The position numbers and the translations under genes are program-made. From Nocardioides sp. YIM 152315 (lineage in GTDB: Bacteria; Actinomycetota; Actinomycetes; Propionibacteriales; Nocardioidaceae): 64,000 nucleotides of DNA. Every line of letters begins with the position of its first letter. The stretch's first letter is position 1. Below are positions 1 through 7,996 of the stretch, piece after piece. Location of the stretch: NCBI RefSeq assembly GCF_029210375.1, contig NZ_JARGER010000043.1, positions 372,001-436,000 of the forward strand, in the 5' to 3' direction. A model generated the notes under the pieces. It saw only the letters and a list, made by a program, of their open reading frames with translations. It did not search any database and was not told where the DNA came from.

Positions 1-1
1 G

Positions 2-106
2 CACGCGGAGATCCACGTCAGCCCGCGGATGTGGCCGGCGTTCACCGAGGGCGACCTCGACCTGGCGCTGGCGGACTACGCCGCGAGGCGTGGCGCCCTC
101 GGCTAG
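2..106 (+). CDS. C-terminal end of an unidentified protein (partial)
   Basis: An open frame enters from the left edge and ends at a TAG at 104-106. The 34 visible residues contain HAEIHVSPRMWPAF and end in AARRGALG. Codon use fits the surrounding genes (G or C at nearly all third positions). The piece is too short to identify, and no family is claimed. It converges on the macro-domain gene that follows on the other strand, about 45 nt away. Confidence 0.5.
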   Translation, partial: HAEIHVSPRMWPAFTEGDLDLALADYAARRGALG

Positions 107-151
107 CGAAGCCTCACTGGTGGCCATCTCCGTTGGTTCCGTCGATGATCA

Positions 152-643
152 CTAGAGAGCCCCGCGGATGAGGTCGTAGGTCGCGGCGTCGTACGCCACC
201 AGTCGGGCCTCCTCGACCTCCGTCGACGCCGAGCGGAGGACCTCGAGCGGCGCCGCGATCGCGTCGTCCTTCGGCCAGCCGTAGACGCCGGCGGACACGA
301 GCGGGAAGGCGACGGTGCTGGCGCCGAGCTCGTCGGCGACCTCCAGCGCGCGCGAGTAGCAGGAGAGCAACAGGCCGCGATCGGTCTGCCCCGCGCGGCG
401 GTTGGGGCCGACGACGTGGATCACCCAGCGGGCGGGCAGCTCCCCCGCGGTCGTCCAGCCGGCGTCGCCGGTGGCCAGACCGTCGGGGAAGCGTCGCACG
501 CAGTCGGCGAGGATCGCCGGCCCGCCGCCGGCGTGGATCGCGCCGTCGACGCCGCCACCGCCACGCATCGCGTTGTTGGCGGCATTGACGATCGCATCGA
601 CCTGTTGCCGGGTGATGTCGCCGTGCACGGCCGTGATCTTCAC
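152..643 (-). CDS. Macro-domain protein, probable O-acetyl-ADP-ribose deacetylase
   Basis: A 163-residue single-domain protein. The N-terminus ITAVHGDIT, the loop VNAANNAMRGGGGVDGAIH and the later VSAGVYGWP are the ADP-ribose-binding signatures of the YmdB/MacroD class, which hydrolyses O-acetyl-ADP-ribose and removes ADP-ribose from proteins. I chose the GTG at 641-643 because GGAGG lies just upstream and because the longer frame upstream reads through another gene. The start overlaps the stop of the topoisomerase gene by 4 nt (GTGA), so the two are probably translationally coupled. The family call is firm; the physiological substrate is inferred. Confidence 0.85.
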   Translation of the reverse strand: MKITAVHGDITRQQVDAIVNAANNAMRGGGGVDGAIHAGGGPAILADCVRRFPDGLATGDAGWTTAGELPARWVIHVVGPNRRAGQTDRGLLLSCYSRALEVADELGASTVAFPLVSAGVYGWPKDDAIAAPLEVLRSASTEVEEARLVAYDAATYDLIRGAL

Positions 644-1646
644 GAGGCCTCCCTGATCAGCCTCAGCGTCGCACGCTCCAGCGCGGCCTGCCGCTCGTCG
701 ACGGTCTCGTACCCCTTCGACGTCGCCCCCGCGATCGTGCGGCCCTCCTCGTAGGCGTCGATCACACGCGGGTCGACGTACGACGAGCGCGCCAGCGTCG
801 CGGTGTTGCCGAGGAACGACGCGACCTCGTTCATCGCGGCGGAGATCGCCCGCTTGCGCGAGGCCTTCGTCTCGCCGGGTTCCGGTGTCTCGGCGAGGGC
901 CGCGGCGGCGAGCACGGTCGCGTGCCAGTGCGGAAGTCCTTCGCGGTCGCCTCGATGCCGGTGCTCGAGCGGACGTACTCGTTGACGAGCTCGGGAAGCA
1001 CCGACCGCCACGACCGACCGTCCTTGTAGGCGAGCAGCCGCGCGTCCTCACCACGCCGGCGCCGCATCACGTCGAGGGCCGCGATGACGTCGGCGTCGTC
1101 GATCTCGATCCGGTGCTCGACGCCGGACTTCCCGACGAACGTGAACACGAGCCGGTCCTGGCGCCGACGCACGTGCCGACGCTCGAGCGTGGTCAGTCCG
1201 TAGCTGCCGTGCGCGTCGGCGTACACGTCGTTGCCGATCCGGAAGTAGCCCAGGTCGAGCAGCCGCACGGCGACGGCGCACGCCCGCTCGAGCGGCATTC
1301 CCTCGCGCCCGAGGTCGACGACGACGAGGTCGCGGGCCTTGGTGAGCGCCTTGCCGAAGTCGAGGACCCGGTCGAACTTCGCCGCGTCCCGCCGGGCGCG
1401 CCAGTCGGGGTGGTAGAGGTACTGCCGCCGGCCCGCGTCGTCCGTGCCGACCGCCTGCAGGTGGCCGTTGTCGTACGGCGTGACCCAGACGTCGGTCCAC
1501 GCCGGCGGGATCACCAGGTCGCGGACGCGCTGTGCGTCCTCGTCCGGGAGCCGCGCGCCCTCCTGGTCGAGGTAGACGAAGCCGCGACCAGCCCGCCGGC
1601 GTGTCCAACCTGGCTGGTCGGGAGCCGTTCTACGGAGCCTGACCAC
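640..1646 (-). pseudogene. DNA topoisomerase IB (poxvirus-like), interrupted by a frameshift
   Basis: The first part, from about 1646 down to about 930, encodes a type IB topoisomerase: VIPPAWTDVWV, the FDRVLDFGKAL region, LERACAVAVRLLDLGYFRIG and ending in EATAKDFRT. The frame then breaks near 928-931. The rest, WHATVLAAAAL through SSYVDPRVIDAYEEG, which carries the catalytic tyrosine, continues in another frame to the stop at 640. Restoring one base (ACT-GG to ACG-TGG) joins the conserved KDFRTWHAT motif. It is therefore either a real one-base deletion or a sequencing error. The 5' start is uncertain: the GTG at 1644-1646 precedes VRLRRTAP, which is where family members begin, but it has no clear ribosome site and overlaps the upstream gene by 17 nt. 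Confidence 0.8.
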
Positions 1647-2583
1647 GTCGCAGGAGTAGCCATCCGACCACCGCCACAAACGCGACCACCAGGCCGCCCC
1701 CGGCGAACCACGCCCACGACGTCCCGGACTCGGTGGACAACTCGACCGGCTCCGCGACCGTCGCGTCGGATGCGGGCGCCATCGCCCGCGCGACCTGCCG
1801 CGGGACCTGGATCCGCAGCAGATCGGTGTGCTGTCCCTCGGTGCTCAGGTAGAGCTCTGCGTCGGCGCCCACCGAGATGCCCTCGCCCTGCTGCTGCGCC
1901 GGGAGCGGGAACGAGCCGATCCGCTCGTGGCCGGGGAACGTGTAGACCGCGGCGCCGGTGTAGCCGCGGACGACGTAGTGGCGTCCGTCGGGGAAGAACG
2001 ACCCGTCGGTCGCGAAGCTGAACCCCGGGGCCACGTCCTCGAGCCGGTTGGGATGATCGGCCGACAGCCTCCTCGGCGCGGCGTACACCCGACCGCCGAA
2101 GACGTCCTTGGACACGACGAAGAGCCGGCCGGTCCCCGGGTCGGCCAGCAGCGTCTCGGCGTCGTGGGCGCGGTCCGGGTAGACCAGCTCGTACGCCGTG
2201 GGGTCGACCACCCGGTCCGTGCGCCCGTAGGGCACCCGCAGCACGGTGATGGAGTCCCGCGACCTGGGGTTGTCGCCGGTGTCGCCCACCCAGACCTCGC
2301 CGGGCCCGGCGGGCGCGAGCGACTCCACGTCCACGGGGTCCGGCGACCACGACGTGGTGCCGACGGTCGCGCCGGTGCGGTCGACGACGAACACCCGACC
2401 GCCGTCGCCGGAGTCGTTGGTGGTGAGGAAGAGCCCGTCGTCCGTGGCGACCAGGCCGCTCGACTCGACGATGTCGGGGTCCTGGAAGGTCAGCTCGACG
2501 TGTCCGGACGGGCCGGCCGGCGCCGAGACCGCGCCGACCGCGATCGACAGGGCGGAGGCCAGGCCCAGGACGCGGTCGAGCAT
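1630..2583 (-). CDS. Exported, membrane-anchored protein with propeller-like repeats
   Basis: A 317-residue protein. It has an N-terminal signal sequence (LGLASALSIAVGAVSAPAG) and a C-terminal membrane helix (GGGLVVAFVAVVGWLLL) followed by the basic tail RRGQAP, so it is probably displayed outside and tethered by its C-terminus. The body has repeated short strands of the type FLTTNDSGDGGRVFVVD, VWVGDTGDN and LFVVSKDVFGG, as in beta-propeller proteins, and lacks recognisable catalytic residues. The ATG at 2581-2583 shares one base with the TGA of the methyltransferase gene upstream. The function is unknown; a binding or scaffolding role is only a guess. Confidence 0.75.
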   Translation of the reverse strand: MLDRVLGLASALSIAVGAVSAPAGPSGHVELTFQDPDIVESSGLVATDDGLFLTTNDSGDGGRVFVVDRTGATVGTTSWSPDPVDVESLAPAGPGEVWVGDTGDNPRSRDSITVLRVPYGRTDRVVDPTAYELVYPDRAHDAETLLADPGTGRLFVVSKDVFGGRVYAAPRRLSADHPNRLEDVAPGFSFATDGSFFPDGRHYVVRGYTGAAVYTFPGHERIGSFPLPAQQQGEGISVGADAELYLSTEGQHTDLLRIQVPRQVARAMAPASDATVAEPVELSTESGTSWAWFAGGGLVVAFVAVVGWLLLRRGQAP

Positions 2584-3803
2584 CAGGCCCGGTCGAGCAG
2601 CTCGGCGAGCCTCGGCCGGATCCCCCACGTCGTCACGAGCTCGTCGTACTCCTTGCGCACCGAGCCACCCTTCACCGGACCGCCGGTGCGCACGGCGCGC
2701 AGCATCGTGTTGCGCGGGGTGTGCTGGCTCTCGACGAACTGCACGACGTCGACGCGGTAGCCCTGCTGCCGCATCAGCGACGCGCGCAGCCCGTCGGTGA
2801 GCGTGTCCGCGAGCCGCTCCCGGAGGATGCCGTGGCGGGTGAGCACGGCGTACGGCGCGGGCGTGGGCGCCTTGCGCAGCTGGGCGGCGATGTCGTGGTG
2901 GCAGCACGGTGCGGCGAGCACGAGCTGGGCGTCCCAACCGACCGCCTGGGCGAGCGCCTCGTCGGTGGCCGTGTCGCAGGCGTGCAGGGCGAGCACGACC
3001 TCGGGGGCCGGGTCGAGCGCGACGCCGCCGATGGTGCCGACGACGAAGTGCGTGTTCTGGCCGGCCGAGACACCGAGCTCGCCCGCGACCTGCGCGTTGT
3101 GCTCGCGCGACTGCTCCTTGACGTCGACACCGGTCAGCCGGACGGGCAGGCCGCGGACGCCGGTGAGGTAGCGCTCGGCGGCGAACGTCAGGTAGGCGTT
3201 GCCGCAGCCGAGGTCGACGATGCGCAGCGGGTCGTCGTCGGTGGGTCGACGGAGGTGGCCCTTCTCGAGCGCGTCGGTGATCGAGGAGTCGAGCAGCCGC
3301 AGGAACTCCTCGACCTGGCGGTACTTCGCCTGGCGGCTCGGCTTGAGCCGGCCCTCCGCGTCGGAGATGCCGAGCGCGACGAAGACCGGGTCGTCCTCGG
3401 GCAGCAGCCGCTGCTTGTCGCGGTCGTGCTCGCGCTCCGCCTCGACCGGCTCCGCCCGATCGGTGGTGTGCACGACCGCCTCGAGCTTCTTGGTGACCCG
3501 CAGCTGGTGGCTCTGCGTCGTGGTGTCGACGTGCCAGCTGCCGAACGGCTCGTCGAGCAGGGCGTCGACCGCGTCGCGTGCGTCGTCGCCGACCGAGTGG
3601 TTGCGGGTGAACGCCTGCGTCCGGTCGTACGTCGTGACCTGCAGGTGCCGCCCGGCCTTGAGGTCGACGTAGCGCAGCTCGGCGCGCCGCCAGCTCGGCT
3701 CCTCGCCCCTCTGGTGTCCCGACGCGACGGCCTTGACCAGCACCTCGGGGTCGAGGACCAGCCCGCGGAGCCGGTTGAGCTCGCGCAGCAGCGGCTCGGC
3801 CAC
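2583..3803 (-). CDS. SAM-dependent methyltransferase-fold protein (Methyltransf_32-like)
   Basis: About 406 residues. The C-terminal half has a class I methyltransferase motif I (RIVDLGCGNAYLTFAAE), a following acidic strand (LTGVDVKE) and the motif APCCHHDIAAQL, typical of the GSTCD/Methyltransf_32 group. The N-terminal half (ELRYVDLKAGRHLQV, then TRNHSVGDD) resembles the accessory domain of these proteins, which are suspected to act on RNA. Substrate unproven. I start it at the GTG at 3801-3803 (EPLLRELNRL), because the longer upstream reading is low-complexity and runs over the small peptide gene. It ends in a TGATG junction with the next gene. Confidence 0.75.
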   Translation of the reverse strand: MAEPLLRELNRLRGLVLDPEVLVKAVASGHQRGEEPSWRRAELRYVDLKAGRHLQVTTYDRTQAFTRNHSVGDDARDAVDALLDEPFGSWHVDTTTQSHQLRVTKKLEAVVHTTDRAEPVEAEREHDRDKQRLLPEDDPVFVALGISDAEGRLKPSRQAKYRQVEEFLRLLDSSITDALEKGHLRRPTDDDPLRIVDLGCGNAYLTFAAERYLTGVRGLPVRLTGVDVKEQSREHNAQVAGELGVSAGQNTHFVVGTIGGVALDPAPEVVLALHACDTATDEALAQAVGWDAQLVLAAPCCHHDIAAQLRKAPTPAPYAVLTRHGILRERLADTLTDGLRASLMRQQGYRVDVVQFVESQHTPRNTMLRAVRTGGPVKGGSVRKEYDELVTTWGIRPRLAELLDRA

Positions 3804-3805
3804 GG

Positions 3806-3889
3806 CTAGATCACCGCCGCGACCACGACGATGACGAGCAGCGCCACCAGCGCGATCGGGATCACGAGACGGCGGTGGCGGGGATTCAC
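3806..3889 (-). CDS. Tiny single-helix membrane peptide (27 aa)
   Basis: A GTG-started frame encodes a basic N-terminus (MNPRHRRL) followed by an uninterrupted hydrophobic stretch (VIPIALVALLVIVVVAAVI) that runs to the TAG, long enough for one membrane span. It ends 2 nt before the GTG of the methyltransferase gene, the tight spacing of an operon. The positive-inside layout and codon use support a real gene. There is no strong ribosome site and no recognised family, so the call rests on composition and position. Confidence 0.5.
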   Translation of the reverse strand: MNPRHRRLVIPIALVALLVIVVVAAVI

Positions 3890-4053
3890 GTCTCGAGTCT
3901 AGAGGTGTGCTGATCGGGCCGGCGTCGTCGAGGGGCGTCGTCCAAGGCGTGCGATGGCAAGGCGGAGGCGCGAAGGCGGGACGGAGTCCCGGCGAGTCGC
4001 CGACAACGCCGCCAGCGTGCGTCATGGGCGGCGACCCGCAGGCGCCGGACCGG

Positions 4054-6738
4054 TCAGGGCACCTTGGAAGCGAGCAGCTCGGCCAGGTGCATCGTGGGGG
4101 TGCCCGCGAGGTCGTCGAGCTGCACCCGGCAGGACATCCCGTCGGCGAGCACGACCGCGTCCGGGTTGGCCCGCACGGCCGGCAGCAGGTGGGTCTCGGC
4201 GACGGCCACGGACACGTCGTAGTGCCCCTTCTCCATCCCGAAGTTGCCGGCCAGTCCGCAGCACCCGGCCACCTGCGTGACGGTCGCGCCGGCCTTCTCC
4301 AGCAGTCGCCTGTCGGCAGCCCAGCCGAGGATCGAGGCGTGGTGGCAGTGCGGCTGCGCCACGACGGTGAGACCCTCCAGCGAGGGCAGCGGCAGGTCGA
4401 GCCGCTCGACGAGCTCGGCGACGCTCAGCACCTCCAGGTGCTCGCCGGTGAGCTCCGGCACGTCGCTGCGCAGGGTCGCCAGGCACGACGGCTCGAGGCC
4501 GACCACCGGCACGCCCGACTCGACGTACGGCGTGAGCGTGCGGACCGTCCGCTCCATGATCGCCCTGGCCTTGTCGAGCTGCCCGGTCGTCACCCAGGTC
4601 AGCGCGCAGCAGGCGTCGTCGCCGATGACTCGTGCGGTGACGCCCACGGACGCCAGCCACGCGATCGCGGCGTGGCCGTTGCCGGGGAAGAAGTGGTCGC
4701 TGAAGGAGTCGGCCCAGATCCACACGTCCGGGGTCGCGGCGTCTCGCGGCGCGGAGCGTCGCAGCGTGCGCTCGGCGAAGCGCGGGACGGACCGGCGCTG
4801 GTCGATGCCCGCGGTCGCCTTCGCGATCCGTTGCACCGGCTTCAGCCGCAGCATCCGGTTGGCGAGCGGCGCCACCGGCGCGGTCAGGGCGGCCCACCTC
4901 GGCAGCTGCCCGAGGAGGAGGTGGCTGCGCGGCCGCCGGATGCCCAGCACGTCGTGCTTCTGGTGCAGGGCCTCGGCCTTGTACGTCGCCATGTCGACGC
5001 CGGTCGGGCAGTCGGATGCGCAGCCCTTGCAGGCCAGGCAGAGGTCGAGGGCGTCGTGCACCGCGGGGTCGGCGAAGCCCCGCACCATCGAGCCGTCGAC
5101 CGCCTCCTGCAGCACGCGCGAGCGGCCGCGGGTGGAGTCCTTCTCGTCGCGGGTGGCGAGGTAGGACGGGCACATCACACCCGCGGTCTTCGGCGCCACG
5201 CACTTGCCCACGCCGGTGCAGCGGTGCACCTGGTCGGCCAGCCCTAGGTCGACGCGGGGACGCGTGGGACGCAGGTCGGCGTCGAGAGGCGCCGGGTCGA
5301 CGATGTTGCCCGGGTTGAGCAGGTTCTGCGGGTCGCAGATGGCCTTGACCGCGGAGAAGAGGCGCAGCGACTCGGCGTCGTACATCAGCGGCAGCAGCTC
5401 CGAGCGCGCCCGCCCGTCGCCGTGCTCGCCCGACAGCGAGCCGCCGTGGTCGCGGAGCTCCAGCGCGCAGGCGGTGAGGAAGTCGCGGAAGACCTTCGCG
5501 CCGTCGCTGAAGGGGAAGTCGATCCGCACGTGCACGCAGCCGTCGCCGAAGTGGCCGTAGGGCACGCCGTCGAGGTCGTGGTCGCGCAGCAGCCGGTCGA
5601 AGTCGCGCAGCCACGCGCCGAGCCGCTCGGGCGGGACCGCGGCGTCCTCCCAGCCGGAGTAGGCCGGCCGCGACAGGCTCTGCGCCGCCAGCCCGGCGCC
5701 GTCCTCGCGGATCCGCCACAGCGCCGCGGCCTGGGCGGCGTCGGGCACGACGCGGTGGCCGAGCGCGCCGGCCGCGCCGACGACCGGCGTCACCAGGTCG
5801 GGGTCGACGACCTCGACGAAGAGCCAGCCGGCGCCCGTCGGCAGCTCGGGCACGGCGCCGCCGCGGGCCCGGACCAGGTCGACGATCCGGGCGTCGAGTC
5901 CCTCGCAGGCGATCATCCGGCCGCCGGTGGCCGCGACCAGGGCGGGGACGGCGTCGGCAGCGTCGATCATCGACGGGTAGCCGAGCACGACCAGGCGGCG
6001 CTGCTGCTCCTCCTCCACCAGCCGCACCGTCGCCCCGGTGACCACGCCGAGCGTGCCCTCGGAGCCGACCAGGAAGCGCTCGAGGGAGCGGCCGTTCTCC
6101 GGCAGCAGGTGCTCGAGCGAGTAGCCGCTGACCTGGCGCGAGAACCTGCCGAACGACGTGCGCACGTGCCCCAGGTGCTGGTCGACGAGCGCGCCGAGCC
6201 GCGCCGGGACGTCGGTCGCCCCGGGCGCCCAGGCGACGTCGAGGTCCACGACGTTGTCGACGGTGCGGCCGTAGCCGAGGGCACGCGAGCCGCAGGCGTT
6301 GTTGCCGATCATCCCGCCGATCGTGCAGCGGGTGTGGGTCGACGGGTCCGGGCCGAAGCGCAGCCCGTGGGGCGCGGCCGCGCGCTGCAGGTCGGCGTGG
6401 ACGACGCCGGGCTGCACGACCGCGGTGCGGGCCTCGCGGTCGATGGAGACGACCTGGTTGAGGTGCTTGAGGGTGTCGACGACGATGCCGCTGCCGACCG
6501 CGTTGCCGGCGATCGAGGTGCCGGCGCCGCGCATCGTGACGGGCGCCCCGGTCTCGCGCGCGACGTCGAGGACCGCGTGCAGCTCGTCGGGGTGCCGCGG
6601 GCGGACGACGGCCTGCGGCACCACCCGGTACAGCGAGGCGTCGGAGGAGTAGAGAGCCCGGGTCAGCGTCGAGTCGTCGACGTCGGAGACGCCCCGGCGG
6701 CGCAGCGCAGCGACCAGGTCCGGGGCGGGGTTCGTCAC
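4054..6738 (-). CDS. FAD/Fe-S dehydrogenase, YdiJ-like (probable D-2-hydroxyglutarate or D-lactate dehydrogenase)
   Basis: A fused protein of 894 residues. The first third is a vanillyl-alcohol-oxidase-type FAD domain (MRGAGTSIAGNAVGSG, GNNACGSRALGYG), followed by an FAD-oxidase C-terminal domain (GHFGDGCVHVRIDFPF, SGEHGDGRARSELL). Next come two cysteine clusters of 4Fe-4S type (near residue 505, CTGVGKC, and near 563, CLACKGCASDCPTG). Last is a CCG domain with GCCGLAGNFG. E. coli YdiJ, a D-2-hydroxyglutarate dehydrogenase, has the same order. The gene starts with GTG one base after the stop of the transhydrogenase-like gene, so both are coupled. The exact D-2-hydroxyacid substrate is inferred from that neighbour. 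Confidence 0.85.
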   Translation of the reverse strand: MTNPAPDLVAALRRRGVSDVDDSTLTRALYSSDASLYRVVPQAVVRPRHPDELHAVLDVARETGAPVTMRGAGTSIAGNAVGSGIVVDTLKHLNQVVSIDREARTAVVQPGVVHADLQRAAAPHGLRFGPDPSTHTRCTIGGMIGNNACGSRALGYGRTVDNVVDLDVAWAPGATDVPARLGALVDQHLGHVRTSFGRFSRQVSGYSLEHLLPENGRSLERFLVGSEGTLGVVTGATVRLVEEEQQRRLVVLGYPSMIDAADAVPALVAATGGRMIACEGLDARIVDLVRARGGAVPELPTGAGWLFVEVVDPDLVTPVVGAAGALGHRVVPDAAQAAALWRIREDGAGLAAQSLSRPAYSGWEDAAVPPERLGAWLRDFDRLLRDHDLDGVPYGHFGDGCVHVRIDFPFSDGAKVFRDFLTACALELRDHGGSLSGEHGDGRARSELLPLMYDAESLRLFSAVKAICDPQNLLNPGNIVDPAPLDADLRPTRPRVDLGLADQVHRCTGVGKCVAPKTAGVMCPSYLATRDEKDSTRGRSRVLQEAVDGSMVRGFADPAVHDALDLCLACKGCASDCPTGVDMATYKAEALHQKHDVLGIRRPRSHLLLGQLPRWAALTAPVAPLANRMLRLKPVQRIAKATAGIDQRRSVPRFAERTLRRSAPRDAATPDVWIWADSFSDHFFPGNGHAAIAWLASVGVTARVIGDDACCALTWVTTGQLDKARAIMERTVRTLTPYVESGVPVVGLEPSCLATLRSDVPELTGEHLEVLSVAELVERLDLPLPSLEGLTVVAQPHCHHASILGWAADRRLLEKAGATVTQVAGCCGLAGNFGMEKGHYDVSVAVAETHLLPAVRANPDAVVLADGMSCRVQLDDLAGTPTMHLAELLASKVP

Positions 6739-6739
6739 G

Positions 6740-7996
6740 TCACCAGTGTTCCATCGACCGCCGGATGATCCCGGCGAGGTCCGCGTCCGTGGGACTCTTC
6801 GGCGCGGTCGCGAGCAGTCTCTGCTGCCGCAGCGCGCCCTCGACGAGGTCGTCGACGTCGCCCTCGTCGTACCCGACGGCGGCGAGCCCGTTGGGGATGC
6901 CGACGTCGCGTATCAGCGTCGCGAGCACGGCCGGCAGGGCGTCCGGTCCCTCCCCGGCACCCGGGTCGAGCAGCCGCGCCGCCCGGTCGTGCCGCTCGGG
7001 GGCGGCGTCGTAGGTGAAGCGGAAGGCCTCGGGCGCGGTCAGCGCCACCGCCATGCCGTGCGGCACGATCGGCTCGTCGGGATAGCCCGCGGGCGAGTAG
7101 TCGCGGACGCGGCCGGCGATCGGGTAGGCGTTGGCGTGCGGGATGTGGACGCCGGCGTTGCCGAACCCGAGGCCGGCGAACGTCGCGGCCAGCGCCATCT
7201 GCTCCCGCGCGGACTCGTCGTGCCCGTCGCGCACGGCGTCGCGGAAGGACCCCGCGAGCAGGGTCATCGCCTTCTCCGACCACAGGTCCGCGATCGGGTT
7301 GGCGCCGCAGTAGGGCACCCGCTCCTCGGGGCGCTTGGCGTCGAAGGCGGCGTACCAGCGGGCCGTCCAGCTCTCCAGCGCGTGGCAGAGGATGTCCATG
7401 CCGGCGGCCGCGGTGACCATCGCGGGCTGGCTCATCGTGAGCCGGGGGTCGACGACGGCCAGCGTCGGGCGCAGCGCCGGGTGGCTGATCCCGGTCTTCA
7501 CGTGCAGCGAGAGCACGTCGAGGACGCAGATCGTGGTGCTCTCCGAGCCGGTGCCGGTCGTGGTCGGCACCGCGACCAGCGGGAGCAGCGGTCGCGACGG
7601 CGCCAGCGCCCTCCCGACCGGGGCGTTGACGTAGTCCATGAGCTCGCCGGGGTTGGTCGTCAGCAGGTTGACGGCCTTGGCCGTGTCGATCGCGGACCCG
7701 CCGCCGACCGCGACGATCGCGTCGAACGGGCCGGCGTCGCGGGCGAAGTCGATCGCCTCCCGGAGCGACTCGTCGGTCGGCTCGACGTGCGCCGCGTCGT
7801 ACGTGGTGACGCTGAGGCCGTAGGCCGACATGTGCTCGGCGATCCGCGCGGGATGGCCGGTCGCGGCGACGCCCGGGTCGGTGACCAGCAGGGCCCGCCG
7901 CACTCCGCGCTGCGCGAGGTCGTGCCCGACCTCGTCGGAGGCGCCGGGCCCGAACTTCAGGGCGGGCGCTGCGTAGGTGAAGACGGTCTCGTTCAT
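6740..7996 (-). CDS. Iron-containing alcohol dehydrogenase, hydroxyacid-oxoacid transhydrogenase-like
   Basis: 418 residues of the group III Fe-ADH fold: dinucleotide loop AVGGGSAIDTAKAVN, PTTTGTGSEST, and metal ligands in MDILCHALESW, VHIPHANAYP and VPHGMAVAL. The N-terminus ETVFTYAAPALKFGPGA is characteristic of hydroxyacid-oxoacid transhydrogenases. These oxidise 4-hydroxybutyrate to succinic semialdehyde while reducing 2-oxoglutarate to D-2-hydroxyglutarate, using a bound cofactor. The adjacent YdiJ-like enzyme could reoxidise D-2-hydroxyglutarate. The ATG start overlaps the Nudix gene stop by 4 nt. A plain NAD-dependent alcohol dehydrogenase remains possible, because family boundaries within Fe-ADH are hard to draw by eye. 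Confidence 0.8.
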   Translation of the reverse strand: MNETVFTYAAPALKFGPGASDEVGHDLAQRGVRRALLVTDPGVAATGHPARIAEHMSAYGLSVTTYDAAHVEPTDESLREAIDFARDAGPFDAIVAVGGGSAIDTAKAVNLLTTNPGELMDYVNAPVGRALAPSRPLLPLVAVPTTTGTGSESTTICVLDVLSLHVKTGISHPALRPTLAVVDPRLTMSQPAMVTAAAGMDILCHALESWTARWYAAFDAKRPEERVPYCGANPIADLWSEKAMTLLAGSFRDAVRDGHDESAREQMALAATFAGLGFGNAGVHIPHANAYPIAGRVRDYSPAGYPDEPIVPHGMAVALTAPEAFRFTYDAAPERHDRAARLLDPGAGEGPDALPAVLATLIRDVGIPNGLAAVGYDEGDVDDLVEGALRQQRLLATAPKSPTDADLAGIIRRSMEHW

